From positions 2,418,001 to 2,482,000 of the forward strand of contig JANCIK010000009.1 of assembly GCA_028532985.1 (NCBI GenBank): DNA of 64,000 bases, in the 5' to 3' direction. Below, in pieces: positions 20,520-32,019 of this stretch. The stretch is from Stropharia rugosoannulata (lineage: Eukaryota > Basidiomycota > Agaricomycetes > Agaricales > Strophariaceae). The stretch's first letter is position 1; every line of letters starts with the position of its first letter. The translations under genes were made by a program, and so were the position numbers. The notes under the pieces are model-generated. The model saw nothing but the letters and a program-made list of their open reading frames with translations. It was not told the origin of the DNA and did not search any database.

Positions 20520-23500
20520 TCAGCCAGAGCACATCAAGCAAGCTTCCTTGTTTTCTAAGGAGCACTGAAGCTTGGCGTCTTCAAGCTCGCGTGCATGTTT
20601 GCGCAACAAAGCTTCCGCAAACTCAGGGTCTTTTTCGGCGGCGGCGCGCGTGCGGTCGTCGAGTGACAATGCAGACAGCTGGATGCGCAGGCTGTCGTCA
20701 AGCACCGATCCTCCTGAAAGGGCGGTAGGTACTACCTCGTCCGATGCAGACGAACTCGAGGACGTCGAAGAGGTCAGACTAGTTGAAGCAGCAGACGTTG
20801 AGACGGGAACTGAGGCAGGTGCTGCACTACGGTTCAGGAACTTGAGAGGGACAGGGGAGGCAGGTTCCTGCTTGATTGGCACGGGGACAGGTGCCGGTGC
20901 AGGCGTAGAAGGCGCGACGACTGGGCGTGGAGGCGATGGTGATTGTGCAGGAGTAGGAATGCTAGCGGTAGTCGTGCGAGTAGCGGCAGGGCGGTTCGCA
21001 GCTTTGGCTATTTGTGCTTTGGCATCCTTCAACACTGATTGATCGACTGTGAATTGAATAGCCTGAGCTGCAGGGCGAGTGCGGAGATAGTACATGCCGG
21101 TCTTAAGACCCTTCTTCCAGCCATAGAAATGCATGCTCGTCAACTGGCCCATGGTTGGTGCCTGCAGATGGACGTTGAGAGATTGACTCTGGCAAATAAA
21201 CGCTCCGCGATCAGCTGCAAGGTCAAGGACCTTCTTCTGGCTGATCTCCCAAACTGTTTTGTAGATGGCCTTGACATCATCAGGAATGGTAGGGATGTTC
21301 TGAATAGAGCCATTGTGAGCAATGATCATGTTCTTCATGTTGTCGTCCCAAAGACCGAGATCGACAAGTTCTCGAAGAAGCCAAGGGCAAACAACTTGGA
21401 ACTCCCCGGCGAGGACACGACGAGTATAGATGTTACTGTAGAGATGTTAAATTGAATTTCATGTCAAGTGCGATATTACTCACCTAGTGTAAGGCTCGAA
21501 GCACTCGTTGTTACCCAGAATCTGACTTGTAGAAGCCGTGGGCATCGGCGCGCATAACAAGGAGTTCCTCAGACCATGCCTAGCAATGTTCGCTTTCAAC
21601 GTAGTCCAGTCCCACAAATCAGTGGGAGTGACGCCCCACATATCATATTGCAACTGGCCGAGTTGAGCGGGACTGCCCATCCAAGTTTCGTAAGGACCAT
21701 CACGAGCAGCGAGCTCGCAGCTAGCCTCAAGAGCACCGTGGTAGATGGTCTCAAAGATTTGAATGTTGAGGGCTTTGGCCTCGGGGGAATCGAAAGGCAT
21801 GCGGAGGGCCATGAAGGTGTCAGCAAGGCCTTGCACACCGACACCAATCGGACGGTGTCGCATGTTCGAGCGACGGGCCTCAGGAACGGGGTAGTAATTG
21901 ACGTCGATGATTTTGTTCAAGTTGAACGCTACCACCTTCGTTACGTCATGCAGCTTCTGGAAATCATACACGCCGTTGTGGATGAAAGATGGGAGAGCGA
22001 GTGATGCAAGATTGCAAACAGCAGTCTCATCCGGGGATGAGTACTCGATGATTTCGGTACACAAGTTAGATGACTTGATGGTTCCGAGATTCTTTTGGTT
22101 AGATTTACCTAGAAAATACGAAAATTAATATGGCCACTTCCAGTAGCAGTACCAAGTTGAGTGCTCACTGTTAGCATGATCCTTGTATACCATGAAGGGG
22201 CCTCCTGTTTCGATCTGTGCTTCGAGGATAGCATACCACAACTTTTGAGCGGGGATGGTTTTACGCGCGCGTCCCTCCTTTTCATATCGAATATACAACT
22301 CTTCAAATTCGGCACTGTGAACCTCGTGCATATTAGGGGCTTCATTGGGGCAAAAGAGAGACCAGTCTCCATTTTCCTCAACGCGCTTCATGCTGATTAA
22401 GCAGAACTTAGCTGGCATCCAAGACTAGACTAGCGCCACTTACAAAAGATCTGGAATCCAGAGGGCATAGAAGAGGTCACGGGCACGAGCTTGCTCTTTT
22501 CCGTGATTTTTGCGAAGGTCGAGGAACTCGAAAATATCGGCGTGCCAAGGTTCTATGTAGATCGCGAAAGCTCCCGGCCGCTTGTTACCACCCTGGTCAA
22601 CGTATCTTGCTGTCGCGTCGTATGCGCGAAGCATTGGGACAATACCGTTGGAATAGCCGTTGGTTCCAGCGATGTATGATCTATTAAAGGTCAGTAAGCG
22701 CTTGTCACAAATTCCGAAATACGAACCCTGTTGCTCTGATGCAATGAATGTTCAATCCGATTCCTCCTGCAGTTTTACTAATCATGGCACAGCTCTTCAA
22801 CGTATCATAGATGCCCTCAATGGAATCATCTTTCATGCAAACAAGGAAGCAAGAACTGAGTTGTGGATTAGGCGTTCCGGCATTGAAGAGAGTAGGTGAG
22901 GCATGGGTGAAGTAGCGCTCAGACATCAGATTGTAGGTTTCGATGACACGGTCGATATCGTTTCCATGAATACCGACAGCGACTCGCATGATCATGTGTT
23001 GAGGTCGCTCTGCAACACGTCCATTGAGGCGTAGCAGATACGAGCGCTCAAGAGTCTTGAAGCCAAAGCTAGGGTACAATGAATATCTGACACTGAAATT
23101 AGTAGTTGGTGACATACTAGTTATAGCTGAAGTCCCGGTTATAGATGATAGCAGAATCCAGTGTTTGCGCATGCGCTTGAACAACTTCATACGTCTCGTT
23201 TGAAATCATACCAGCAGCCTTGCCATTCTTAGGATTGACTATAACGGCATCAGAGAAGATCTTAAAGAGGAGGGTATTCTGATTCACCATATTCATAAAG
23301 ATCTTTCATGACTTGGGAGAAACTCTTCTTAGTCTCTTTGTGAAGGTTGGAAATGGCGATACGAGCAGCGAGAACGGCATAGTCGGGATGCTTAGTAGTC
23401 AGATATGCGGCTGTTTCTGCGGCTAGATTCTGTGGAATATCAAGTTGAAGAAAGAGTCGACAACACATTGGCGCGTAACTTACGTCGAGCTCCACAGTCG

Positions 23501-23883
23501 TTACTCCGTGATATACACCTGCTACTACTTTCTGTGTGACCCTGCAATTGAATGAGCCTCCAAGGCAACCACCTGGCGTGTTCAGAACGTACTCCACAGG
23601 ATCCACATAGTTCAGGTCAAGACCGTACGATAGCTTCTGAATACGAGCTGTTATCTGATAGAACGCGTCAGCGATATGATCGATAGAGAGACAGCGTCTG
23701 CAATACCTTGTCAAACTGAACGCGTTCTTTGCGCCTGTACGCATTGATCAGTAAACGGAAACGCAATAAACGCGTCGAACACGCATAACGAGCTCCCAAC
23801 ATACCCATCTACGTCTGTGTCAGCGAACAGTGACAGCTGATGTTATATAGAAATCACGGACCTCGTTTGAAAACATACGCCAT
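20520..23883 (-). CDS. ribonucleoside-diphosphate reductase large subunit (class I R1)
   Basis: Multi-exon, about 930 residues. It reduces ribonucleoside diphosphates to deoxyribonucleotides together with the small R2 subunit. The N-terminal ATP-cone ([32 protein letters not shown]) is rebuilt over three small exons. Then follow [25 protein letters not shown], and [20 protein letters not shown] with the first redox cysteine. [11 protein letters not shown] carries the thiyl-radical Cys and catalytic Glu, and [13 protein letters not shown] the second redox Cys. Downstream are [13 protein letters not shown] and [17 protein letters not shown]. The C-terminal CLMCSG carries the swinging thiol pair that takes electrons from thioredoxin/glutaredoxin. 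Between the barrel and this tail lies a roughly 150-residue Ala/Pro/Ser/Thr-rich linker with the motif IKQEPASP (20853-20876). Allosteric control by ATP/dATP at the cone is expected. Upstream cell-cycle boxes fit S-phase expression. Confidence 0.95.
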
Positions 23884-24265
23884 TGCAGACTGGATATATA
23901 TGTGCGGTATGAAAAGTAAAGAAGGAAGGGTATGAGTGGATGGGGTAGGTAGAGGGAAGGTTGATGGGGGAACAAGGCGAAGGAAGGAATCCGAGACGCG
24001 CTCAATTTTATCAGTGCACTGACTAAGCTTTTGATGTTTGTTGTTGCTTACATTCCTGGTGAGCCACTGAATTAGTACTTTATCCTCTCCCGCAGTTCTA
24101 ATGCACTTAAGCTCATTAACAAAAAAATAACCTAGCTTTTAAAAATGCGTATTATTCTATCTGTAAAGGTTTAAGTGTCTGTCTTTATGCTGTGCAGAGA
24201 AAACCAATAAAATGAGGATTTTGAACAGAATTCTCACGCTCATTATTGAGCGCGTCTTAATTAGA

Positions 24266-24308
24266 ACGCGTTAATCAACGAACGCGTTGTTTGCTTGTAT
24301 GGACGCGT
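24266..24308. promoter_or_regulatory. three MluI cell-cycle boxes upstream of ribonucleotide reductase
   Basis: The palindromic hexamer ACGCGT occurs three times within 43 bp (24266-24271, 24282-24287, 24303-24308), about 385-425 bp upstream of the reductase start. In yeasts MBF (Mbp1/Res-type factor with Swi6 or partner) binds such boxes to drive G1/S transcription of ribonucleotide reductase genes. Clustering makes chance unlikely. Confidence 0.7.
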
Positions 24309-24660
24309 TTCGTTGATTTCGCCATGATGAATGGTACCGACGTACCGTACTGACAGTTTCTCACGTCAGCGCCTTATGAATCACAAAATGAGTCAGAAAG
24401 TGACTCAAATTATCCCGGCCACTTCGTCTGTGTGCAGAGTCACTTAACCAAATGGAAGAATTTATTATGCTACATTAAATGGCCCAAATGGACACCAAAA
24501 ACTGATGGGACCAGATGGGACCCCGCTTTCCAAATTCGCAATAAGCGAAGCATGTGCAAGCAATGGCCTGTCATGGCCTTGCTTGAAAAGTAAGGTTCCC
24601 CGAGGTGGGAATTCACCATATATAGTAGTTTCGTCGTCAGTTTACTCTCGTGCAAATGTT

Positions 24661-24850
24661 TCGTCTGTGATCTTAGAAGCAAATACTGCCAAATATGATC
24701 TTATACGGACAACCTCGTTTCTCTGACCATCCGTCTGTGATCTTAGAATCAAACACTGCCAAATACGATCTTATACGGACAACCTCGTTTCTCTCGCCAT
24801 CGTCTGTGATCTTGGAATCAAACATCGCCAAATATTATCTATACGGAGAG
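24661..24850. repeat. about 70-bp tandem repeat, nearly three copies
   Basis: Units start at CGTCTGTGATCTT 24662, 24732 and 24801 (periods 70 and 69). Each reads through AATCAAACACTGCCAAATA-like and TTATACGGACAACCTCG segments. Units 1 and 2 are nearly identical; unit 3 is more diverged and truncated. No coding potential is seen. Confidence 0.85.
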
Positions 24851-25226
24851 CATATGTACTAAGTAGTGCATCCCTTCTAAATCATCTATCTATATAAATC
24901 ATCTAAATACTCTGCTTGGCTGTGCGGCGTGCCTGCTACTCTCCCGCATCGTTGGTCGTTACATCGTCTTAGTATTTGTTACTCAAGCCTATTACTTAAG
25001 CAGACTAGCAAGGCCTAATCGCCGGAGGCGATACCTAGTGACTACGTCTTGGAAAGGAATGTGCTCGTAGCAGTTGTTTTTATTATTACTATAGGTATAT
25101 GCATAAAATCCTGTCGGATAAGGGAGGATCAATTACGAATGCGAAAGTCATCTCAGTAGTGATTTTATCTGCAGCTCTTGTGATTAGTCACCGTGCTATA
25201 GAACATGGAGGGTATACACACCTAGC

Positions 25227-26611
25227 TCACAGGTGCGCTCCATGGCCAGCAGTATACTCGGGATCCTGTACAGCAGAGATACTTAATATACCCTTTTGAC
25301 AAAGTTCCGCTAGTGGCTGGTTTTCTTTCAGGGACGTCATAAGGTGATCAATACTGAAATTGCTTTTCGTGCTCCCAAAAGACACAAGAAGGTTTATAGG
25401 CTTCAAGTGCGCTATAGGGAGCAGTACATTCGCCAGCAATGCCCAGTCGATCCTTTTCAAAGTAGACGAATCGATGTAGAAGAGTAAATAGATCACTACC
25501 CGCGTTAGTGATGCTGGAGCTTTCTCCAATATTTGCGCAAGCCAAGGGAAGGGAGCATCATACGTGACTCTTTCAAGTGACTCTTCGCCAGTGCTGCTTA
25601 TCCAGAAGTCTGCAGAGCTCCATAAACGACCAGTAATTGAAAGTGACTGTAGGCATTGCATGTTCGACAGGTCCAACGGGCTCGCTGGAGCTGAATCAAC
25701 TGGCTCCAAGGCACTTCCGCTATACGGGTCATAACCTGTATTTACTGAAAATAATGTCAATAAGTATGTGATACGCGGCCACCATAGAAGGCAATATGCT
25801 AACCTTCTCCTCCAGATTTGATCTGAAGGACGCGTAGAGACCGGGAGCACAACATGAGAATCTGGACGAGACTTGCATAGTCCGAAGCGCGTGATGCTTC
25901 AACGGAAAAATGCCGTAGAGAAGTTATGTCAAAATGTAACTGGGTAGCAAATAGCAGCTCTTCCATGGGAGAAGATAAATAGGAAGATAGATGAATAGTG
26001 AGCGATTCGAGACGAGGTCGCGCGTCGGAGTCGATGATAAGTTCATCGCTTGAGATACAGGTGCACCGTAACAATGATAGTTTTTTCAGTGCTGGACAGT
26101 CTTTTAAGGCGGATAGGGGGAAGTGGAGAACACCACTCAGCACGATTTCGGTAAAAGCGCACGACCGAAATACATTCAAAATCGAGGCTTGAAGATTAAC
26201 GTGTAGTTCGTTGAAAGCTATCTCCCTATTTCTCCACCCGATGAGAGAAAAGCGTTCGACATAAGTTAACTTTGATAAGGCAGGTGCTATCTCCTCATCA
26301 TTGACGGAACGTGCCATTATCCATTGCAGGAGGCTGGGCACCGTTATGGTGACCTGAACAGATTTGATGTATTTAGTAATATGTGGGGTTGTGGACAGAA
26401 TCTTGGAAAGCTGAGGGCCCGTGGTCGAAAGATAACCGCTGTAAGATGGATGGCCAGTATTGTGCAAGACAATGTTGTTGTAGATATGCCTTTCTGCAAT
26501 GGCACAGAGAGATGTGTTGATGCATGCGCATTTTTGAAGAGTATGCGCATCGTCCCGGAGAAAGCTGAAGATATAGTCTATAATCTCCAGTGGCAAGATG
26601 GAGTTGGACAT
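25227..26611 (-). CDS. F-box-like protein
   Basis: Two exons, about 440 residues. The N-terminus SILPLEIIDYIFSFLRDDAH followed by TLQKCACINTSLCAIAERHI is a typical basidiomycete F-box-like domain, the Skp1-binding element of SCF ubiquitin ligases. The rest is rich in Leu-spaced segments (SALKDCPALKKLSLLRCTC, RPRLESLTIHLSSYL, LRVLQIKSGG) suggestive of degenerate leucine-rich repeats for substrate binding. The intron at about 25740-25800 is spliced GGE to VNTGYDP. Such genes are heavily expanded in mushroom genomes and evolve fast, so the target cannot be inferred. Confidence 0.8.
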
Positions 26612-27580
26612 GTGAAATCAGCAATGGTAGTTAATATTGGCAGCCAACTCTGTTTGGATACTCAATTAGACTCAATCCCTTTTCAGAGCCGCAAGCTATC
26701 TTTGTCAAGTAGAAAGCTCAGGTACAAGAACGCCGGCAACAGAACATTAGCACAGCATGCGTCGTGGCGGAAGAGAAGAAAGAGGAGGTCAAGAGTCTCG
26801 GCTACTTAGTACTTAGCATTACCGTTGGTCGGCAATGGGCGTGGGTACATCTGACAAAGGGTTCCCCAAACATCTAAAGAAATCTTGGAGAAATACAAGA
26901 GAAATCATGAAAACTACAGCTACCTCTGGCTATCTAGTCTCCTTCACAAACCAAATAAACAGATGATAGTCAGTCTAGCTACCCTCGCTTGTGCTCAACT
27001 GCTCTTGAACTGCTCCACAAACCAAACTACTCTAGCCTTTGAGGAGCACAGTACACTCAAACTCATTCTTCACCTCGCATATGGCCCTTTTTCGACATTC
27101 TCCCCCCATGATGGAGCTACGATTATCTTCAAATGCTATGCTGGTGAAACGGACCTATCTACCGCTCGACAGGTCTACGAGTTCTATCAATAACCTTCGG
27201 TTGTTACTGCTAGGCAAGCAGTGCGTGTCGCGCCCATCAAGTGTCTAACAAGAGAAAATGATTTATAACTGTACTCTACCTGGATTCATATGGTGCCAAT
27301 GAAAGAATCTAATCCCTGCTCTGGTAATGGTTAGTACCTGATAAATTTTGAGAAGTTAGTGCATCTTTAAACTAGCAGTTGGTCGTCTCCCTGCTGTGTA
27401 TTTCACGGTCGACCATGGCCTCTGGCCTTTGAACCATGAATTACCTTTGTCATCCCCAAGACAACATCACAAACACTACTGATACCGGAAAGACTCGATG
27501 GCACGGCAGCTGTCATGTCATGGCGCGACAAGCCAGCGCTGGCCGCCGATTGGAAAACATAAGGAAGGCGTCAAGACAGC
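26612..27580. other. intergenic region, no gene seen
   Basis: About 1 kb between divergently read genes. A 102-codon open frame at 26885-27193 has no recognisable motif and no support. The region presumably carries the promoters of the F-box gene and of the first membrane-protein gene. Confidence 0.4.
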
Positions 27581-27587
27581 TATAAAG
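27581..27587 (+). promoter_or_regulatory. TATA box of membrane-protein gene A
   Basis: TATAAAG lies 86 bp upstream of the ATG at 27667. Comparable boxes precede copies B and C, suggesting shared promoter architecture. Confidence 0.55.
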
Positions 27588-27666
27588 TACGCCTTTGAGG
27601 GTACAGGTGGGTAGGCTTACTCGACAAATTTCCACACGCACTCTTTTCTTTGACTCTGTACTGAGT

Positions 27667-28726
27667 ATGGGGTTCCTCTACATTTACCGGACGGCCGTGC
27701 TAGGTAGGCATAAGCCCAGCGTTGATGAATCGCTTCATTACTTACGCTTGATAACACAGGTCTTTCTTTAATCTTCACTATCCCCTTCCTTGGGCTGGTT
27801 GCTCACCGGACTGCGGGAAATGGACCCGGTCCGCTCCCCTCAGTCGACCCCATGGGAATTTTCGTCTCGGTTTATACACTAACGGCGATTCCAATAATGT
27901 ACGTTACCGCTCGAGAAACATTTACTTTATCACTTATATTGTGTAGGCTAGTCCTTCCTGAAGTCAGAAAGAACACCTTTTGGATAAACATCTTATCAGA
28001 GTTAATTCAAATTTGTCTGTCTCGTGAATTTGATATGTTGAGCTTGTTACGCTGCTAACTCAGAATCTGTCTAGGTGTGTTGTGGATATTATGGGTGGTC
28101 GTTGCAGCTCTTGCTATCCAGCAGCAGCAGTTTCAATACCCCCTAGATAACTGTTCTGATCTTCCAAGTGAGTGCTGCACAGGCAAGGGGAAATCAAACA
28201 TTCTTATACTTCATAGGCGATATATTACACTGGTGTAACGAACTTTTTGCCATGATAGGGCTCTCGGTGGTTATATTTGTATTGCGTATGTGGCACGAGC
28301 ATGCGCAACCTTTGAACTGTACTAAAAAAGGCACACTTAGTCTTGAAGTGCATGCTTTTCCTCACGATATATGCCATTGTCATGACTTTCCGCGCTGGAG
28401 GTCGTGTTTGGTTCCAAAGTATAAAGGACGTTCAAATACGGATGCCACAAATGGTAAACGCTACTGGAGATCTGGAATCTAAAGCGAGGCATAACGGCTC
28501 TAGCACATCGATTCCTATGGCAAATGGGACGATGGTCACACCCACATATTCTCCTCCTCCGACACATCCAGGGCCACAGCCGCAGCTGTCGCAGCAAGTG
28601 CAGTACGCACCTGTGCCGCAATACGATAAGAGCCGTGTCGAAATCCAGGAAGATTCGATGCCTTCGAGGGTGGCTATGCAAGTTATCCCAGCACAGACCC
28701 TAGGTCGTCCCAACCGGCCATATTAG
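27667..28726 (+). CDS. four-helix membrane protein, MARVEL-like (array copy A)
   Basis: Six exons rebuilt by splicing. Four hydrophobic segments are visible: GLSLIFTIPFLGLVAH; MGIFVSVYTLTAIPIMLVLP; ELIQICVLWILWVVVAALAI; and MIGLSVVIFVLLLKCMLFLT continuing into IYAIVM. The extramembrane loop between helices 3 and 4 carries a Cys (DNCSDL), then a Trp-Cys (LHWCNE) and a long Pro/Gln-rich cytosolic tail ending PNRPY. The topology and the short N-terminus resemble the MARVEL superfamily of membrane-apposition proteins, which is my best guess rather than a proven match. The signature VLW-x-LWVV-x-A-AL-x-IQ is shared with copies B, C and D, and intron positions correspond. It is the longest-tailed member of the array. 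Confidence 0.75.
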
Positions 28727-29816
28727 TATTCAAAGTATCATCATCAGCCCAGCCTTTATCACTGGATGATCAGAAGACGATGCCTGTCCTGTATATTATC
28801 ATCTTTGTAATCTCATGGCCTTGTAACTTCTTGCAAGATTGACTCGATATGAACATTAGAATACATGTCTAGCCCCGAATATACATAGTAATACAAAGGG
28901 ATTGTACGTTCGTGTATCTTCGGTGGCGCTGTTATCCCTATACGAAACGACATGTGTGCGTGCGAAATGATTTGCGCGTGTCCAAGTGCCTCAATGAAGT
29001 GAACACAGGAGCACCAGAGGTGCAATGTCAATGGATAAAACCAAGATAAAACGATTCCTTTGTTCTCTGCAGACCTACTGCAGACTCCGAAATAGCACGG
29101 ATCTGTTTAAATTGAACATCATTAATCATTCCTCATCATTCACTACCTCTGAGGTTGGAGCTTTGCTGGCAGGCTATGATACTCACCGTGTTGGCAGCAG
29201 ATGATCGATGACTTGGTTGAGACGAAGGCTAAGTGACGTCTTGCCGCCTTGTGCTGGCTCATATGTCCCCGGCCTGTCCGCGGCATTTGACTTACTGGTC
29301 AATTCCGGTGTAGTTCCGACAACTATCGGCAGCTTTCGGCGACAATAAACCCTTTCCCCCTCTTCGCCTCAATCTCACATTTGAGGCTTTGACAGGTGTC
29401 AAACGTTGATTATTCAACCTTACGTTACCACACCGTGAACATCGGTCAACAGGATACTGGAAAACGACGACTGTTGGCAACGTTAATACCAATCTTGGAC
29501 ATATCGTCTACTTGTCATCTACTCGCTGCTACTAGGAACTAGGAAGGAGTCCATGTTCTCGGTCTAAGGATGGTGAATTGCTCTGTGGCTGCTATTATTG
29601 TTCTCTACAGCTAGTCACGTCTGCTCTTAACTTGTCAGCATGTCAACGGTGACATGCCAACATAGGGCTAATGTTATACACGGCATGACAGATCGTCATT
29701 ATTTGTTGAGAGTCAGTCTCTGCATGTATACCAGTGCACACCTCGCACACAGCTGGACGTCCCTTGCCTCTAGATCACCGGCTCGTGTGATCGAGAAGGT
29801 ACCTTGGAATCAAGGT
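28727..29816. other. intergenic region between array copies A and B
   Basis: About 1.1 kb. It carries the 3' end of copy A and the promoter of copy B. No further copy of the membrane-protein gene and no other gene is recognisable. Confidence 0.4.
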
Positions 29817-29823
29817 TATAAAA
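29817..29823 (+). promoter_or_regulatory. TATA box of membrane-protein gene B
   Basis: TATAAAA lies 113 bp upstream of the ATG at 29930. Confidence 0.5.
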
Positions 29824-29929
29824 ATCCATGGCTTATACTCGATTTGCACCAGGATTCTCTCCCCCTCGACGTACAGCGCTCAGCGCTCATCCATCACTCC
29901 CTTGATTACTGAGGCAACTCTTTTCCGCC

Positions 29930-30843
29930 ATGGCAGGTGTCCTTCAAGTATACCGCTGGCTCATGCTAAGTCTGTTGAAATGCGGTATATGATATGCCGG
30001 TGTACTCATGTGTGGAACTGCAGCCTTATGCGTCATCCTCAGTATACCGGTATTGGCTTTGTCTGCCAACTTGACCCACTTCTCAAGACCAATAGTCGAC
30101 AACTTTGAAGTACTGAGTCTTTTGATATCTTCAGCAACCTTACTAGTGGTCCCATTGCTGTTTGTGTTCTGACCTTTTATTCTTTTGTCTGGACTTATAT
30201 ATATGGTTCTAGGTTGGTTGTTTCTGCAACAAGGAAAAATGCCTTTTTATCATACATCATTGTCGAATTGGGTATCTTGAGTACGTGCTTCCGGTGTACA
30301 TAAGCGGAAGACTACCTAATCATCTTGACCGCTAGCGGTCTTGTGGGCGCTGTGGGTTGCAGCAGCCTCCCAGACAATTAAGGCAAAGAACGTAGTTCTC
30401 AATTTGGTGGTCAGCTGCAGTTTCATCATCTTCTGTAAGTCATGCGATTTGAACCATTATAAACGAGCAGTCGTTCACCTATAAGTAATAGCCGAAGATC
30501 GTCAAAAATGCAATGAGTTAGTGGCAACACAAGGCCTCGAAATCACAGTATTCATTCTGCGTAAGTGTTTTCTTTACCGCTCGTCGAAAGATAAAGACTA
30601 ACAATACAAATAACAGTCCTGGTATATATACTTGTGCTCCTCTTAACTGCCATTGTTATATTCTTTCGCGATGGAAACAGTGAGGTTTGGCTCAACACTG
30701 TAGACGATCTTCAAGGACCGTCATTGCCTGCACTAACGCACACGACTGGGGACATAGAAGGCACACCGACAGGCACAATTCCTATGAGTAGCTACTCCAC
30801 ACCGGCTCCTGCGACTTTTAACAATACCGCACCCGTTCAGTGA
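29930..30843 (+). CDS. four-helix membrane protein, MARVEL-like (array copy B)
   Basis: Multi-exon. Spliced reading: MAGVLQVYRWLML, then helix 1 LCVILSIPVLALSANL, helix 2 EVLSLLISSATLLVVPLLLV, helix 3 IIVELGILTVLWALWVAAAS followed by QTIKAKN, a loop with Cys residues (SEDRQKCNEL), helix 4 LEITVFILLLVYILVLLLTA, and a Ser/Thr/Pro-rich tail ending NNTAPVQ. All splice sites are GT/AG and all phases agree, so the gene looks intact despite lacking a long open frame. It is a paralogue of A, C and D by the shared VLW-x-LW motif and intron positions. It has a shorter tail than A. Confidence 0.7.
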
Positions 30844-31068
30844 TACTTTTATCTAGAGTCCCAGCCTTCCTGTATTTATCATCCGGACTTAAAACGGGAT
30901 TCATTGGATTTAGTGAAAGAATCTATGTAACGTTGAGTGAATACTGTTGACGTATGAGGGTTGTATGGGAAACATATTTGCTATGTACTGCTAGTACTTT
31001 TGATAATGTGTAGCATCTTGACATATTCCCATCACTCGATTTTCGTTCTATTATTTTCATAGACCTGA

Positions 31069-31270
31069 CAGTCAATGAGCATACCGGTACTGGTTTTTTC
31101 TGCTGATTTCACAGTTTTGGCCGAGTACGCTATCGCAAATTTCGAGATTTTTAGTCTTTTGATATCCTTATATTAACGGATTATTCCCGCTACCTGTAAG
31201 GTAGTGGGTCTTGCGGACCGACCTTTTCTGAAAATTGGCAGAAGATCACAAAATTCCTTTATTTGTCTAT
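31069..31270 (+). pseudogene. decayed exon of a fifth array copy
   Basis: A 34-codon stretch (from about 31075) reads MSIPVLVFSADFTVLAEYAI then ANFEIFSLLISLY-stop. It aligns with exon 2 of copy B (SIPVLALSANLT, then FEVLSLLIS). Weaker nucleotide similarity to the next exon continues to about 31270, with indels. No start exon and no downstream exons are intact. Confidence 0.65.
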
Positions 31271-32019
31271 CCTGTTCCCATAGTCATGCTTCTATATAAT
31301 ATAATCTGTTCTAGATCTTTCTGTTCATCGTCGACCGTCTAGTATGCCCCCTCCACTGCGTCCTCAGTAGTTGCTGTTACTTGTCTCCCTGCTGCTTCTC
31401 TCTTGCTCTGCGCCCTCTGTAGTCCTCTACTACTCGCTTGCTTTCTACGGCATCTCTACTGCTCTGCATGCTTAGTCCGTCGTACTGCTAAGGTTTTGCT
31501 CTTCCTTCCGTCCATAACCACCGTCAATTTGAACGTGTTATACTCACCGTACGCGAATCAATAATCACTGCTGTCACCTCATTCTGCTTTTCTATTTGTA
31601 AGTTGCTTTGGAGCTGTCCTGTCTTTTATCGTCCCCTTAAGGTTCCTGCACTGACTCGACTGCTTCCCACTGTCTCTCCGTTAAATCATTAAAGAGTAGT
31701 GAACGGATTGAAGTGCGCATGGTTCCCGTGATTCCCTAGCGTTGTAGTAGTGCGTCATACAAGCCCAACGTTGACATCGAATTATCCCCTCATAAAGCTG
31801 TTTTTTTCCTCATTTAATTTTTTCACTTCCCCTTCAAAGAAATCTAAAAAGTTAATATATAGAGTATATAACATCTTACTACTGTATATTGGTGTACTGT
31901 GTGGTGAGTGAAATACAAACATTTCTTGTAACATCCCAATTACAGCCCAAGTTCAGCTAACGCTTTGAAACAACTCAGTGGCAAAAATCCAGCGTGCAGC
32001 GCAGCACCTCGGTAGCGTA
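31271..32019. other. intergenic, no gene seen
   Basis: About 750 bp of T- and C-rich sequence beyond the decayed exon. No frame or repeat I can support. Confidence 0.35.

Larger units (their letters stand above)
23884..25226. other. intergenic region upstream of ribonucleotide reductase
   Basis: About 1.3 kb between the reductase start and the F-box stop. It holds the reductase promoter with the cell-cycle boxes (24266-24308) and a tandem repeat (24661-24850). Short frames within it show no recognisable protein. Confidence 0.5.

Noticed and set aside
20572..21042. 156-codon plus-strand frame opposite the ribonucleotide reductase linker
   Set aside because: Antisense shadow of the Ala/Pro/Ser/Thr-rich linker. 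The sense frame carries the real domain context and the CxxC tail.
24661..24850. Repeat array considered as CRISPR-like
   Set aside because: The units are contiguous 70-bp tandem copies without spacers, and the genome is eukaryotic.
26885..27193. 102-codon frame beginning MEKYKRNHENYSYL
   Set aside because: No motif, no neighbouring exons and intergenic-like composition.
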